Shown piece by piece: positions 19,459-28,965 of a stretch of DNA of 64,000 nucleotides. The stretch is from the NCBI GenBank assembly GCA_947038155.1, contig CAMQVH010000002.1, positions 62,001-126,000 of the forward strand, given 5' to 3'. The notes beneath the pieces are model-generated. The model was not told the DNA's origin. It worked only from the letters and a program-made list of their open reading frames with translations, and made no database searches. Every line of letters begins with the position of its first letter. Position 1 is the stretch's first letter. Position numbers and translations under genes: made by a program. The stretch comes from an uncultured Bacteroides sp. (GTDB taxonomy: Bacteria; Bacteroidota; Bacteroidia; Bacteroidales; Bacteroidaceae).

Positions 19459-20955
19459 TTATTTTTTATCAATAATGTCTTTCATAGGAACAAGAGGGAT
19501 ATTCTTGTCGAAATCATACAATGAAAGGATTTTAAGATTAAGTAATTCTATTCTGTAATTAATCAACGCCTGCGTATAAGTAATCTTCTTATTCGAAAGC
19601 TGAGTCTGGAACTGGCTCATTTCCATACCGGTTATGTCACCTTCCCGATAACGAGTCTGATTCAGATCATAGGTCAACTGTGCATTCTGTACATTTTGCT
19701 CGGCGATCTTAATCTGAGTCCGGAGGTTTTCGAGGTTACGCCATACCTGACGAATATTCAGCTCGATATCCACTTTATCCTCTTGAAACTCGAGTTCATT
19801 AATCCGTTGGGCCATCTTTTGTGCTTTAATCCTTGCTTTCTTTTCACCCCAGTCGAAAATAGGAACAGCAAAACTGATAGAAACCCTCGGATTCTGTGTC
19901 GGATTATTATAGACTTTATTCAGGTGGCTATTATCTCCTATCAATCCGAAAGAGATGGATACATCTCCTTTAAACTCGTTCAGCGCTTTTGTCTTAATCA
20001 TATCGAACTCAAGTTCCTTGCTCTCTATTTCACGTTGACGAAGTTCCAGACGCGAACCCAATCCATGCGATATGGCCTGGTCCAGATTTACCTGAATCGG
20101 TTTAATCTCCACTTCCGCAAATACGAGAATATCTTCATCCAGCCTCATTCCGAGAGTCTGTTTGAGTTTGTCCTTCGCATTCTCCAGATTCACCTGACTT
20201 TCGTCTACAGACGAACGTGCCGTAGCCAGATTCAGTTCCGCTTGAAAGAGTTCGTCCTTCGCTGCTAAATCCGCTTCTACCTTATTCTTGATAATATCAT
20301 AACTTTGCTGGGCATTAACCAGTTCTTCACGACTGATTTCCAGATTACTCTGTGCCATATAGACAGAATAGAACTGATCGGTTATACTTTTCTCCGTATT
20401 CAGTTGCTGCAAAGCATAACTGATATTGGCATTTTCATAATCATATTCTATTTGCTTCAGTTCCATTTTACGCTTGTTGTATGTGAAAATAGGCTGAGTC
20501 AATTGCAGATAGAGGTCATTGCTGAATGCCCGGTTACTAGTTTTATCGCCTTCTATAATGGAACTGTTGTCCTGCCAGCCGAAACGGTTGATTAAAGAAA
20601 TAGTACCGTCTGTCCATAGAATGGGCTGATCGACCTGAAAGGTCCCGCTGGTATTGAATGTTTCATTCGTGTACCATTGTGACAGACGATTATCGAAACG
20701 CCTGTTCTTGTTATAGTCCACCGGGTTCAAATTTAATGAAAATCGAGATTTTAATGAAGCCTTCTGCGCCAGCAGATTCTGCTTATATCTCTCCAAATTC
20801 ATGTAGGAACGGCGAAGAGAAGGACTGTTCTCCTGCGCAATCTCCATTGCCTTGTCAATCGTTAAAGGAATTTGTCCTTGTGATGTCAGGGCAATTCCCG
20901 TAAAAGTTACGATTGTCAGCAGCATTCTTTTTAATAGTAGTAAGTCACTTTGCAT
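19459..20955 (-). CDS. TolC-like outer-membrane efflux channel
   Basis: A 498-aa protein with a signal peptide (hydrophobic core LLTIVTFTGIALTS) and two OEP repeats rich in long Gln/Asn/Leu helices; the first repeat begins LTIDKAMEIAQENSPSLRRS. It lacks the lipobox found in the OMF at 1442-2815, so it belongs to the TolC rather than the OprM type. It sits between the ABC permease and the membrane-fusion gene in one operon, making it the probable exit duct for the hybrid system. A second in-frame ATG at 20925 would give a shorter signal peptide. Confidence 0.9.
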   Translation of the reverse strand: MQSDLLLLKRMLLTIVTFTGIALTSQGQIPLTIDKAMEIAQENSPSLRRSYMNLERYKQNLLAQKASLKSRFSLNLNPVDYNKNRRFDNRLSQWYTNETFNTSGTFQVDQPILWTDGTISLINRFGWQDNSSIIEGDKTSNRAFSNDLYLQLTQPIFTYNKRKMELKQIEYDYENANISYALQQLNTEKSITDQFYSVYMAQSNLEISREELVNAQQSYDIIKNKVEADLAAKDELFQAELNLATARSSVDESQVNLENAKDKLKQTLGMRLDEDILVFAEVEIKPIQVNLDQAISHGLGSRLELRQREIESKELEFDMIKTKALNEFKGDVSISFGLIGDNSHLNKVYNNPTQNPRVSISFAVPIFDWGEKKARIKAQKMAQRINELEFQEDKVDIELNIRQVWRNLENLRTQIKIAEQNVQNAQLTYDLNQTRYREGDITGMEMSQFQTQLSNKKITYTQALINYRIELLNLKILSLYDFDKNIPLVPMKDIIDKK

Positions 20956-20975
20956 ATAGTTTGCTGTTTTAATAA

Positions 20976-23900
20976 TTATCGTTTCACTATTTTCACTGCG
21001 TCGGCTGTCACAGAACGCAGCTTACATTCATCCGTCAGCACGACACGAACCGTATCGGCACTAAAATAGTAAGTACCGAGTTGTTCCCAACCCTCATTGG
21101 CTTTTCTCAGATTGATATAAGCATCTTCCATCTCGCTGTCGTATGCCACCCTGAAATGATATTCACCCTGAAGGCGATCATTCCATCGCAACTCATCATC
21201 CTTGAATACATGATAATAAAGCTCATATTGACCGGCTTCTGGCACAGGAATTTTCCATGTAGCCGTCTGACTGCCGTCTCCACTCTTAATCACATAGGCC
21301 GAACGGATATATTTGCCATAGTATTTAGCATTGGTGGTAGCTGTCCATTGTAAAGGCGCACGCCACCAGGATATGCCCGAATATTTAAAGGAAGTATCCT
21401 CCACTTTATCCAGCCATTTAGGCAGAAGTCCTACGACAGCAGGGGTAGAAAGTACAAAGAGAGTGGAATCTTCATTATCCACAATAACCTCTCCCGGCAT
21501 TTCTAAGGATGATTCCGGCAAGGTATAGATAGTGTCCTTGACTATTTTATTCCGTTCTTGTTTTACATTACCAATGGATTGCCGTATCATATAAGGCAGA
21601 TTGCCGGAAACCATCGTATTGATTTCCACATCACGTATCTGTTCTTCCCAGACAGAAACAAATTCTTTGCTTGTATGGGCAGCTATCTCTACCTTTTTTC
21701 TGGCTCTGGGATCTTCCATCGGTTGATACCACCAGCCATTTTGAAGAACGTTCATCTGAATGATTCCGTCATAATCCGAGTTATTGCTCACCAGTACTTT
21801 CAAGACAAAGAATTCTTCTCCTCCTTTATTGACAACTTTGGTCAGTTCGGGCTCTCCGATCGAATAAAAAGGAAGAGGCGTCAACTGTTCCCATTCTTTC
21901 AAATATGAATAAAGATCCGTCCGGCTCATTTCTCCCAGAGTATCCAGCATATTTTCGAACTTTATGTTCAGAAATGTATTACGCTTCAACATCGCATATA
22001 GTGAATCCCGGAAAGCATCTACGCCCATGTTTATTTCTGACCGGGCAAAAAGACGGCTTGCCTCCAGTCCTACGATATTATTTTGCAGATTACGCTGTTC
22101 CACATCAGCCAGCAACTCCTTGAACGTATGCTTTTCCAGCAGCAGGTTGGCCTTTTCATTGTTACTAAGCCCATTTATCTGACGTTCCCATCCTTCATTT
22201 TCCGACTTCTTTTGCAGATATAGCTCAATAGCCCGATTGGCAACAGGCCATTCCGAAGAGTAAATATTATACCGGAAATTATAAATCTGCGGGAAAAGGA
22301 AATAAGGATTTGCCGTAGACGAAAGATTTCCCCGTCCTCTACTACCCGACGAAAAGTTATAATCGCCTTCTGTCCGCAAAAACATCCAGGCAAAGTTACT
22401 AAAAGTCCGCATCTGGGCTTCCTGCAGACTGATTTCATTATTTCCCGACCACCGGATATGATTCTTCACCTGCCTCTTCACATCCAGTTCCCAGAATATA
22501 GCTCCTTTTTCGGGGAACAATACCATTTCAGGTTGTACTGTCTCCTGCGCTTGCGACCAGGCACGTTCATAGCTGGCAAATTGCACAGGAACTTCTACAA
22601 TAGAAAATCGCTTGAAAGGGTAATCCAGTTTATATTGCCGTGCCAGTTGCTCTTTCACATTACGTATCAGCCAGGGAATGGTATCGTGAATAGAATCAAA
22701 CGAAGCAGTAAAATAGTCATGATCCCTTAAATGCCAGACGCTATAAAGAATGCTGTCCGCATAAGCACTTTTTTGCTGATAGTCACCTATGACCAACGAT
22801 AGTGTCTGAGACGGATAATCTCCTTTAAACGAATACACTCCTTCTTCATCACACTTTCCTTCCCCTTGAGAAAGTGGAACTAACCCCGGTAGAGGCTTGA
22901 CCTTCAAGCGATAATTACTGAAATAAGTTTGCTGCCAGTCAGGATTTTTATCACTATAGCTTGTTCCTGCACGGGGATACCAATAAGTTTCAGGGGTAAG
23001 CATCAGATAATTTTTCGTCTGAAAACTATACTGCTTGTCTATGTTGAACAGAAACTTTTTATTGGAAGCTTGCAGCACTTCGGGAGGAATATCCAAATAA
23101 CAGAATGAGTTATCTATCTGTCCGTCATACCTGAATGTTGCAGAGATTGTATCGCCTTTGGCATGCTTCGTGCCGAAATCCACCAATACTATTTGCTTGT
23201 CACGTTTAAACTTGAGTTGCTGTCCGGCCGAATGAACGGAATGAATGGTTAATCCCGGATTCAAACAGAAGGTGAATACGGCAGATGAGTCCAATGCCAC
23301 TCCTTTCACAGTTACTTCCGACAGAAAATCTTCAGGATGCTGCTCTACAGAAAGATCATATTCATGAATGAACATCTTTGGAGTAGAAACATATTGGTTG
23401 TTGATCTTCGTATAGGTAGCGCGTATATCACTTTGATATAAAATCGAATGTATATGCCAATAACCGCATACGAAAGCTAACATGAGAGTACAAAAAGAAA
23501 TAACCAGCCACGGATAATTACTGTGAGATGAATTCGGCAGACGCCTGAACAGGGAAATCGTGAAAAAGACAAACGCCAGTCCGGCAAGAAAATAGATGCC
23601 ACGATGATTTAAAATCACCTCCCAGTTGGAAAAACCGACAATGCTGGACTTCACCAAAGGAAGACTATAAGCCATATAATCGAAAAGATAATAAAACTTA
23701 TCTTCAATATAAAAAACAGTCAAGCCGATATATCCCAATAATAGAACGAACGTCAGTGCCTGATTTTTCAATACCAGCATCAGAAAGATAGCCAGACCAA
23801 TGATGAAAATCAGCGTAGGGACACTGATCAACAGAAAATAAAGCAAGTAAGCCATCCAGTCCACTTCTCCCAATGTCAGGTTGAATGCAGCCGTAATAGC

Positions 23901-24281
23901 CATAATAATGAGATTCAGCAACAAAAAGACGCGCAGATTTCCCCAAATCTTACCGATGACGTATTCAGCATTGCTTAATGGACGGACATAAAAGACTTCT
24001 GATGTATCCAGCTTTTTATCTCTTTTCAGGAAGTCGGATGCCAGAAAAATAGCAATAACAGCCTGCCCTGTATTTAGCAACAGTAAAATTAGATAAGGAA
24101 TGTTCGATGGAATGGCTGTAGCAATCCAGAAGCCTCCGCTATCTTCCGATACGAACAACTGGAAATTGAAAAAAGTAATGATAGTTACAGCGAGTACCGT
24201 GAATACTCTGAAGAACCAGCTTCTGATTAATAATTTACTTTCATATTTTGCTACCGATTGTATATTAGATATAAAGGTCAT
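20976..24281 (-). CDS. ABC permease with large M1-peptidase-like periplasmic domain lacking HEXXH
   Basis: An 1101-aa protein. Residues 1-285 contain about seven hydrophobic segments in an ABC-2 permease pattern, including LDTSEVFYVRPLSNAEYVIGK in the cytoplasmic loop. The rest is predicted periplasmic. Residues about 420-650 resemble the M1 aminopeptidase-like domain of permease/M1 fusion proteins (TYWYPRAGTSYSD, FKRFSIVEVPVQFASYERAW, QPEMVLFPEKGAIFWE), but no HEXXH zinc motif was found. The last 105 residues (ATWKIPVPEAGQYELYYHV ... TADAVKIV) look like a golvesin-C/carbohydrate-binding beta-sandwich. It follows the ATPase gene by 15 nt and is that protein's membrane partner. Non-catalytic sensing or scaffolding is an inference. 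Confidence 0.82.
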   Translation of the reverse strand: MTFISNIQSVAKYESKLLIRSWFFRVFTVLAVTIITFFNFQLFVSEDSGGFWIATAIPSNIPYLILLLLNTGQAVIAIFLASDFLKRDKKLDTSEVFYVRPLSNAEYVIGKIWGNLRVFLLLNLIIMAITAAFNLTLGEVDWMAYLLYFLLISVPTLIFIIGLAIFLMLVLKNQALTFVLLLGYIGLTVFYIEDKFYYLFDYMAYSLPLVKSSIVGFSNWEVILNHRGIYFLAGLAFVFFTISLFRRLPNSSHSNYPWLVISFCTLMLAFVCGYWHIHSILYQSDIRATYTKINNQYVSTPKMFIHEYDLSVEQHPEDFLSEVTVKGVALDSSAVFTFCLNPGLTIHSVHSAGQQLKFKRDKQIVLVDFGTKHAKGDTISATFRYDGQIDNSFCYLDIPPEVLQASNKKFLFNIDKQYSFQTKNYLMLTPETYWYPRAGTSYSDKNPDWQQTYFSNYRLKVKPLPGLVPLSQGEGKCDEEGVYSFKGDYPSQTLSLVIGDYQQKSAYADSILYSVWHLRDHDYFTASFDSIHDTIPWLIRNVKEQLARQYKLDYPFKRFSIVEVPVQFASYERAWSQAQETVQPEMVLFPEKGAIFWELDVKRQVKNHIRWSGNNEISLQEAQMRTFSNFAWMFLRTEGDYNFSSGSRGRGNLSSTANPYFLFPQIYNFRYNIYSSEWPVANRAIELYLQKKSENEGWERQINGLSNNEKANLLLEKHTFKELLADVEQRNLQNNIVGLEASRLFARSEINMGVDAFRDSLYAMLKRNTFLNIKFENMLDTLGEMSRTDLYSYLKEWEQLTPLPFYSIGEPELTKVVNKGGEEFFVLKVLVSNNSDYDGIIQMNVLQNGWWYQPMEDPRARKKVEIAAHTSKEFVSVWEEQIRDVEINTMVSGNLPYMIRQSIGNVKQERNKIVKDTIYTLPESSLEMPGEVIVDNEDSTLFVLSTPAVVGLLPKWLDKVEDTSFKYSGISWWRAPLQWTATTNAKYYGKYIRSAYVIKSGDGSQTATWKIPVPEAGQYELYYHVFKDDELRWNDRLQGEYHFRVAYDSEMEDAYINLRKANEGWEQLGTYYFSADTVRVVLTDECKLRSVTADAVKIVKR

Positions 24282-24296
24282 ATCAGCATATCGTGT

Positions 24297-25190
24297 TTAG
24301 TCGTTTGTCCAAAGGTTTAATTGATTCTCCATATAATATACATAGGCGTGTTCCAGATTAGGGGGAAATGGTTCCGCTTCGTATCCTTCTACTTCATCGG
24401 CAACCACCTGTACTTCCCAGATTGTCCCCGATGGAATCGTGGAGATTACCGGATATTTTTTATCGATCTCATGCAACTGATCTCCCGCAGCCCTGATTCT
24501 CCACACTTTACCCTCGGCTAATTTCAGCATATCTTGCGGAGAACCGTTGAAGGAAACTTGTCCCCGGTTCATTAACGCCATATTATTACAAGTACTGGAA
24601 ATATCACCGACAATGTGAGTAGACAAAATAATAGTCACATCATTCTCGCTGACCTCCGAAAGAAGGTTACGGAAACGGATACGTTCTTCCGGGTCAAGTC
24701 CGGTAGTAGGTTCATCAACAATGATTACCTTAGGATGATGTATCAGCGCTTGTGCAATTCCTAACCGCCGCTTCATACCTCCCGATAATTTATTGGCATA
24801 TCGTTCGCGAACATCGAACAACCCTACGTTTTCGAGCATTTCATCCACAGCCTGTTTTCTCTGCCTGCTATGGGTCATACCGGACAGACGCGCCGCGTAA
24901 TCAAGAAACTCATACGTTTTGTATTTGGCAAAAAAACGAAAGTCCTGAGGAAGATACCCCAGAATACCGCGTATTTCTTTCCGCTGTTTCATCAAATCAT
25001 AACCGCAAATTTCTACTTGCCCGGAAGTTGGTTCCATAAGGGCTACAAGAATACGCATTAAAGTAGATTTGCCGGCGCCATTGGGTCCTAATAAGCCAAA
25101 CATCCCTGCAGGTATTTCCAGATTGACATCTTTCAAGGCATGATTTCCGTTTGGATAGATCTTATTAAGGTTCTTAATAATTATGCTCAT
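24297..25190 (-). CDS. ABC transporter ATP-binding protein
   Basis: Cytoplasmic ATPase of 297 aa that would energise the 1101-aa permease encoded next. The motifs are complete: A-loop NLNKIY (residues 7-12), Walker A GPNGAGKST (35-43), signature LSGGMKRR (135-142), Walker B VIIVDE (155-160) and switch His192. The C-terminal 75 residues are an accessory domain of the kind seen in ABC-2 exporter ATPases. It is the closest visible relative of the ATPase domain fused to the RND protein (both have the block GMFGLLGPNGAGKSTLMR), which suggests duplication within the operon. It is the first gene after the promoter at 25224-25253. Confidence 0.93.
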   Translation of the reverse strand: MSIIIKNLNKIYPNGNHALKDVNLEIPAGMFGLLGPNGAGKSTLMRILVALMEPTSGQVEICGYDLMKQRKEIRGILGYLPQDFRFFAKYKTYEFLDYAARLSGMTHSRQRKQAVDEMLENVGLFDVRERYANKLSGGMKRRLGIAQALIHHPKVIIVDEPTTGLDPEERIRFRNLLSEVSENDVTIILSTHIVGDISSTCNNMALMNRGQVSFNGSPQDMLKLAEGKVWRIRAAGDQLHEIDKKYPVISTIPSGTIWEVQVVADEVEGYEAEPFPPNLEHAYVYYMENQLNLWTND

Positions 25191-25223
25191 GACATTTTAT
25201 TTGTCCTATGTTGTATTGGGTGA

Positions 25224-25253
25224 TAAAGATAGGCTTTATTTACAGGATACAAA
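25224..25253 (-). promoter_or_regulatory. Promoter of the seven-gene RND/ABC operon
   Basis: On the minus strand TTTG (25253-25250) is followed after 18 nt by TATCTTTA (25231-25224), 7 of 8 to TAnnTTTG. The predicted start of transcription is about 27 nt before the ATG of the ATPase gene. It lies between the yjbH-operon terminator and the operon start, where a promoter is expected. Confidence 0.55.
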
Positions 25254-25339
25254 TCATAATTATAAACATTAACTTATATTAGTAGAATTCTGTCTAAAAT
25301 GAACATTCAACAAACATCCATATATCTCATAAACGAAAA

Positions 25340-25369
25340 GGAAGAAACCACTTCACAGTGACCTCTTCC
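25340..25369 (-). terminator. Terminator of the phase-variable yjbH/lipoprotein operon
   Basis: GGAAGA (25340-25345) pairs with TCTTCC (25364-25369), and CACT (25349-25352) with AGTG (25357-25360), separated by a 3x3 internal loop. Read on the minus strand the hairpin is followed by TTTTCGTTT. It lies about 90 nt after the lipoprotein stop. The 268-nt gap 25191-25458 holds only this hairpin and the promoter at 25224-25253. Confidence 0.6.
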
Positions 25370-25458
25370 TCCTCATATCCCATATGATTATTGCCCAACA
25401 GGGTTTATAAAAAAGGGTTTTATTAAAAAAGGGTTATTTTTATGATCTTAATTATTTA

Positions 25459-26859
25459 TTAGTTACTTCCACCCTTACCACCACTATGAGTAGGATTAGT
25501 AGTCACTGTCTTATACTGATGATCAGTTCCGGTATAGCGTGTTGCAATTACTGAAATTGTAACAGGACTTCCTTTATACAGCACCTTAGTAGACAATGTA
25601 GTAGTACGAGTCTTAGCATAACAAGTATAGTTCATTGTCGTATAACCATTCACGTTTACAGTATTATAAGTACGTTCTGTTGTTTTCACACCTGATGCTG
25701 AACCCATCAACGAATACAAACGAGTTTTGAAGAAAGCTACCATAGCATTAATTGTTGCATCACTAGCACCCGACAATTTGCTCTTTACAGCATTGGTGAT
25801 ATCTGCATCTTTACATTCCCAACCGGATTTCTCTTTATAAGTCAATGCAATGCCAGTTACAGCTTTAGGATTTTCGCTGTTATCACGGCTTGCCTGTCCC
25901 AAAACTTCACTCTTTACAACTGTTTCAGAACTAACCTTACTAGTTACTTTATTTTCTACAGCATAAGATGAGAAGTGCTTGATATCTGCCTGATAGCTAC
26001 CACCTTTCAAGTTTACCTTACTTGTTTGTACCTCCCATTTTCCTGTTTCGGTATTCAGATAAGTAAGCTGCATATCCGATTCAGCAAAAGTTACATCAGG
26101 AATAGGATTAGGTATAGAAATAGTGACCGGATTTACAAATTCCAAACCTGTCGGTTCAAAATGAGCAGCTGCCAAAGGAATAGTCTTTTCTACATCTTTA
26201 TTCTCTTCTGTAGGTTTTACATCCGTTGTTACTTCTTCGGGAGCTGGAACATAAGTAGTTACACTAATATCAGCTGAACCGTCTTCATTGATACCCGTTC
26301 CACTTTCAGGAAGCGCATCAGCAGGAATAGTTACTTCTACTGTTGTAATAGGAAGATCCTCAACAACTTCATCTGCCGGAGTTGTAGTTGGGTCCGGAAT
26401 GTCTTTATTAGAGTCACTATTATCTTTTACTGTAGCATCCTCACCTTTCTTCACATTTTCCGGTTCACTTTGCTTAGTCAAAGCCACAGCAACAGTCACC
26501 ACACTACGATTTTCCGCATTAGCAGCAATTTCTACAGAAGTACTTTGAGCAAGATAACCTTTAGGAGCAACTTCTACAGAATACTTACCTACATTCTTCT
26601 CTGTTACAGAGAACTTACCATCTTTGTCAGTCTTAATTGTCTCAGTACCAATTTTTACATCAACACCAGACACACCTTTCCCGGCATCCGTCACAGTACC
26701 CATAATGTAATACTCAACAACCGGAGCGGGAGTTTCAATCACTTCACCCGGTTCTTGCTTTGGTTCATCGTCATCATCATGACAGGAAACTGTTACAAAA
26801 GACAACACACCGAAGGCTATCGCCAAAGAGCATGCATACAACCATTTTAAATTTCTCAT
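25459..26859 (-). CDS. Surface lipoprotein with carboxypeptidase-regulatory-like domain
   Basis: A 466-aa secreted lipoprotein: signal peptide ending FVTVSC, then an acidic HDDDDEP tether like those that export Bacteroides lipoproteins to the surface. Residues about 50-130 (YIMGTVTDAGKGVSGVDVKI ... TDKDGKFSV) are a carboxypeptidase-regulatory-like/Ig beta-sandwich. An acidic, Pro/Thr-rich linker follows (130-215), then a domain with FEPTGLEFVNPVTISIPNP and HFSSYAVE (230-310) resembling ZU5-type autoproteolysis-flanking folds, and a C-terminal domain of unknown type. It is 38 nt downstream of the second yjbH half, so it is probably the third gene under the invertible promoter. The function is not known; adhesion or matrix binding is a guess. 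Confidence 0.75.
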   Translation of the reverse strand: MRNLKWLYACSLAIAFGVLSFVTVSCHDDDDEPKQEPGEVIETPAPVVEYYIMGTVTDAGKGVSGVDVKIGTETIKTDKDGKFSVTEKNVGKYSVEVAPKGYLAQSTSVEIAANAENRSVVTVAVALTKQSEPENVKKGEDATVKDNSDSNKDIPDPTTTPADEVVEDLPITTVEVTIPADALPESGTGINEDGSADISVTTYVPAPEEVTTDVKPTEENKDVEKTIPLAAAHFEPTGLEFVNPVTISIPNPIPDVTFAESDMQLTYLNTETGKWEVQTSKVNLKGGSYQADIKHFSSYAVENKVTSKVSSETVVKSEVLGQASRDNSENPKAVTGIALTYKEKSGWECKDADITNAVKSKLSGASDATINAMVAFFKTRLYSLMGSASGVKTTERTYNTVNVNGYTTMNYTCYAKTRTTTLSTKVLYKGSPVTISVIATRYTGTDHQYKTVTTNPTHSGGKGGSN

Positions 26860-26897
26860 AATTGTTCAATTTTTGTTTAAATTACTAATATCAACTC

Positions 26898-28130
26898 TTA
26901 TTTAAGTTTTGTCTTTTCATTGGTACGAATCAAATAATAACGGATATAATCCGGCTGCCAGAAACGGCTGTTTTCAGCAGATTTCGGTTCGGTTCTATAG
27001 CTTACCCCCAAAGCACGGCGAGCAAATTCATTCCCACTACGCATGTCATATTGAAAAGCGAAATAATCCGGAAGCATCACACGTACCGCGTGACGACTAC
27101 GCTTCTTACCCGGCAATGGAATCGAAAAATGAAATCCGGCATTTGTTTCTCCATCTGTATACATGCCATAAAGTCCCACGATATATTCACCGAAGTAACG
27201 TGAAAGAATTCCGCATACCCCATAATCTCCATATATAAAACGTCCGCCGCTAACTTTCAATTGAGTATTCACTTGTGGAATGAAATAACCTACGCTAAGC
27301 TGTCCATTCACTCTTTTCCATTTACTCATTCCCCAGTCGTTGCCATATAAATGAGACGAACCGGTTATACCACCTTCTCCTTCTACTGTCCAACGGCCGT
27401 CAGAAGAAAAATAACCAATACCAGCTGCGAGTCCCTGACGATCATCCGAGAAATTTCCACCAGTCAGGTATCCCTTCCAATGATTATCCAGACGAAATTC
27501 CTGGCGCAATGTCAAATACCCCGGTCGGATGCAATCCCATTTGCCCGGCTCATTATTGACGATAGGTAAGCAAACCTGCAGCCTCAATGAAGCACCTTTC
27601 CAAAGTTGCATTTCTACAGCCGGTTGCAATTCAAAAGCTGCTTTATATAATTTGTAAGTAACATTATTAACTAACATTACCCCCGGATAAACCACTACGT
27701 CCACTTTCCCAAAAGTAGTAGACTCTCGTTTGGTTCCTTTTAAGGCCTCCATTGCAGTTTTGGTGGAAGTAGTCATCTGCATATTACGGTAAACTCCATC
27801 CAAATCACATTTTCCCGATTGATAATCCTCAATCAGCTTCGCAGGCAAAGTGATACAAAGTTGCGGCAAAGCATTATCCAATATGACCAACTGCAATGTA
27901 GAGACTTCCGGAAGAGTGATCAGGCGACGTATTGCAATGCCTATACCATTATAAGATCCCCTATATACGGAAGTCTCAAATGCTGCCGTAATCGTATCCT
28001 GCTTCTGTGCTACAGAAATATTTTCCATTTGCAATTCTTTCAGGACTTCAGATATCCCAGCAGATTGCGCATCCACACTTTCCAAAGTGCAGCAACATAT
28101 TATATATAGTATACTAAATACTCTTTTCAT
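26898..28130 (-). CDS. YjbH-like exopolysaccharide-associated outer-membrane protein, C-terminal half
   Basis: A 410-aa exported protein (signal peptide ending ESVDAQ). It corresponds to the distal part of YjbH/WbfB-family proteins: an N-terminal periplasmic region with the repeated pattern GYNG-IGIAIRRL, then a beta-rich C-terminal barrel region (LRQEFRLDNHWKGYLTGGNFSDDRQG, GDYGVCGILSRYFGEYIVG, FHFSIPLPGKKR). E. coli YjbH, of the exopolysaccharide yjbEFGH operon, is a single protein of about 700 aa. Here the two halves (249 + 410 aa) are separate genes, each with its own signal peptide, 4 nt apart. The gene is the second of the operon controlled by the invertible promoter. Confidence 0.7.
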   Translation of the reverse strand: MKRVFSILYIICCCTLESVDAQSAGISEVLKELQMENISVAQKQDTITAAFETSVYRGSYNGIGIAIRRLITLPEVSTLQLVILDNALPQLCITLPAKLIEDYQSGKCDLDGVYRNMQMTTSTKTAMEALKGTKRESTTFGKVDVVVYPGVMLVNNVTYKLYKAAFELQPAVEMQLWKGASLRLQVCLPIVNNEPGKWDCIRPGYLTLRQEFRLDNHWKGYLTGGNFSDDRQGLAAGIGYFSSDGRWTVEGEGGITGSSHLYGNDWGMSKWKRVNGQLSVGYFIPQVNTQLKVSGGRFIYGDYGVCGILSRYFGEYIVGLYGMYTDGETNAGFHFSIPLPGKKRSRHAVRVMLPDYFAFQYDMRSGNEFARRALGVSYRTEPKSAENSRFWQPDYIRYYLIRTNEKTKLK

Positions 28131-28134
28131 CTTC

Positions 28135-28884
28135 TTAATGTATTAATGTACATTCATAACGCAAACCGGCAGAAACACAGGTAAATTCGCGTGTAAACAC
28201 ATGGACGGACAAACGTTTCCAAAAACGTATTGCTCCACCCAAATTCCATCCATTGGTATCATACTCTGCCATCAGCTTTAACTCACGGCAAAAAGCGGGA
28301 GTATAACGAATACCACCAAAAGGGCCTTTCTTGAAAGCCGGTTGATTGCCCTGATGAAAATACCAGCCTGCTGTAACAGCCAACTGATGCCCCTTGCAGA
28401 AACCAAACGTCTTAGTTAAGACACCATAATAATCTCCCCAATACTGAGTAGCCTTTTCTGTAAAAAGATCATCAGCACCGATTACCACAGCAGGGAAATA
28501 ACGGCTTTCTTTCAATGGACGAATACGGATAGTATTGGAACGATCTTGGTTGTGATAACCGACTCTGCCATTATATGTTCGCATTTTGAGTAACGTCATA
28601 CGGTAAGCCAGTTCAACAAAAGAGAACAAAGACATGTCTACGGAGTAATTCATGGTAGGATAGTTAAACTTATTAGGCGTAACCTCTTCAGGAAGGAAGT
28701 TTGCGCTTCCCATAAAGGTTCCTGTTTCCTGCATCTCGGCTGTAGGTATCATCATCTGCCCAGTTGCCCCAAGAGCATATTGTGCATGAATCCGGCTCGT
28801 TGTCAAGATTAGAATCAGAATTAATACAACACCCTTTAATGGAATAAATCGCATATCCCCCAAAATAGCTTCAATTTGTTTCAT
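28135..28884 (-). CDS. YjbH-like outer-membrane protein, N-terminal half
   Basis: A 249-aa exported protein with a hydrophobic signal (GVVLILILILTTSRIHAQ). It matches the start of YjbH-family proteins: YALGATGQMMIPTAEMQETG followed by short beta strands (DMSLFSFVELAYRMTLL, KGPFGGIRYTPAF, GWNLGGAIRFWKRLSV), consistent with half of an outer-membrane barrel. The start at 28884 is used here; an ATG at 28854 (MRFIPLK) gives a more usual signal-peptide N-terminus and cannot be excluded. It is the first gene downstream of the invertible promoter cassette, about 80 nt from the left inverted repeat. It should be expressed only when the cassette is flipped, apart from any read-through from the recombinase gene. 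Confidence 0.72.
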   Translation of the reverse strand: MKQIEAILGDMRFIPLKGVVLILILILTTSRIHAQYALGATGQMMIPTAEMQETGTFMGSANFLPEEVTPNKFNYPTMNYSVDMSLFSFVELAYRMTLLKMRTYNGRVGYHNQDRSNTIRIRPLKESRYFPAVVIGADDLFTEKATQYWGDYYGVLTKTFGFCKGHQLAVTAGWYFHQGNQPAFKKGPFGGIRYTPAFCRELKLMAEYDTNGWNLGGAIRFWKRLSVHVFTREFTCVSAGLRYECTLIH

Positions 28885-28965
28885 TTTTTATCTATGTATA
28901 TTCCTAAATAGAGACCTTACCCCAATTTGATTCATAAATCCTCTATTTTTACCATTCTTTTTTCT

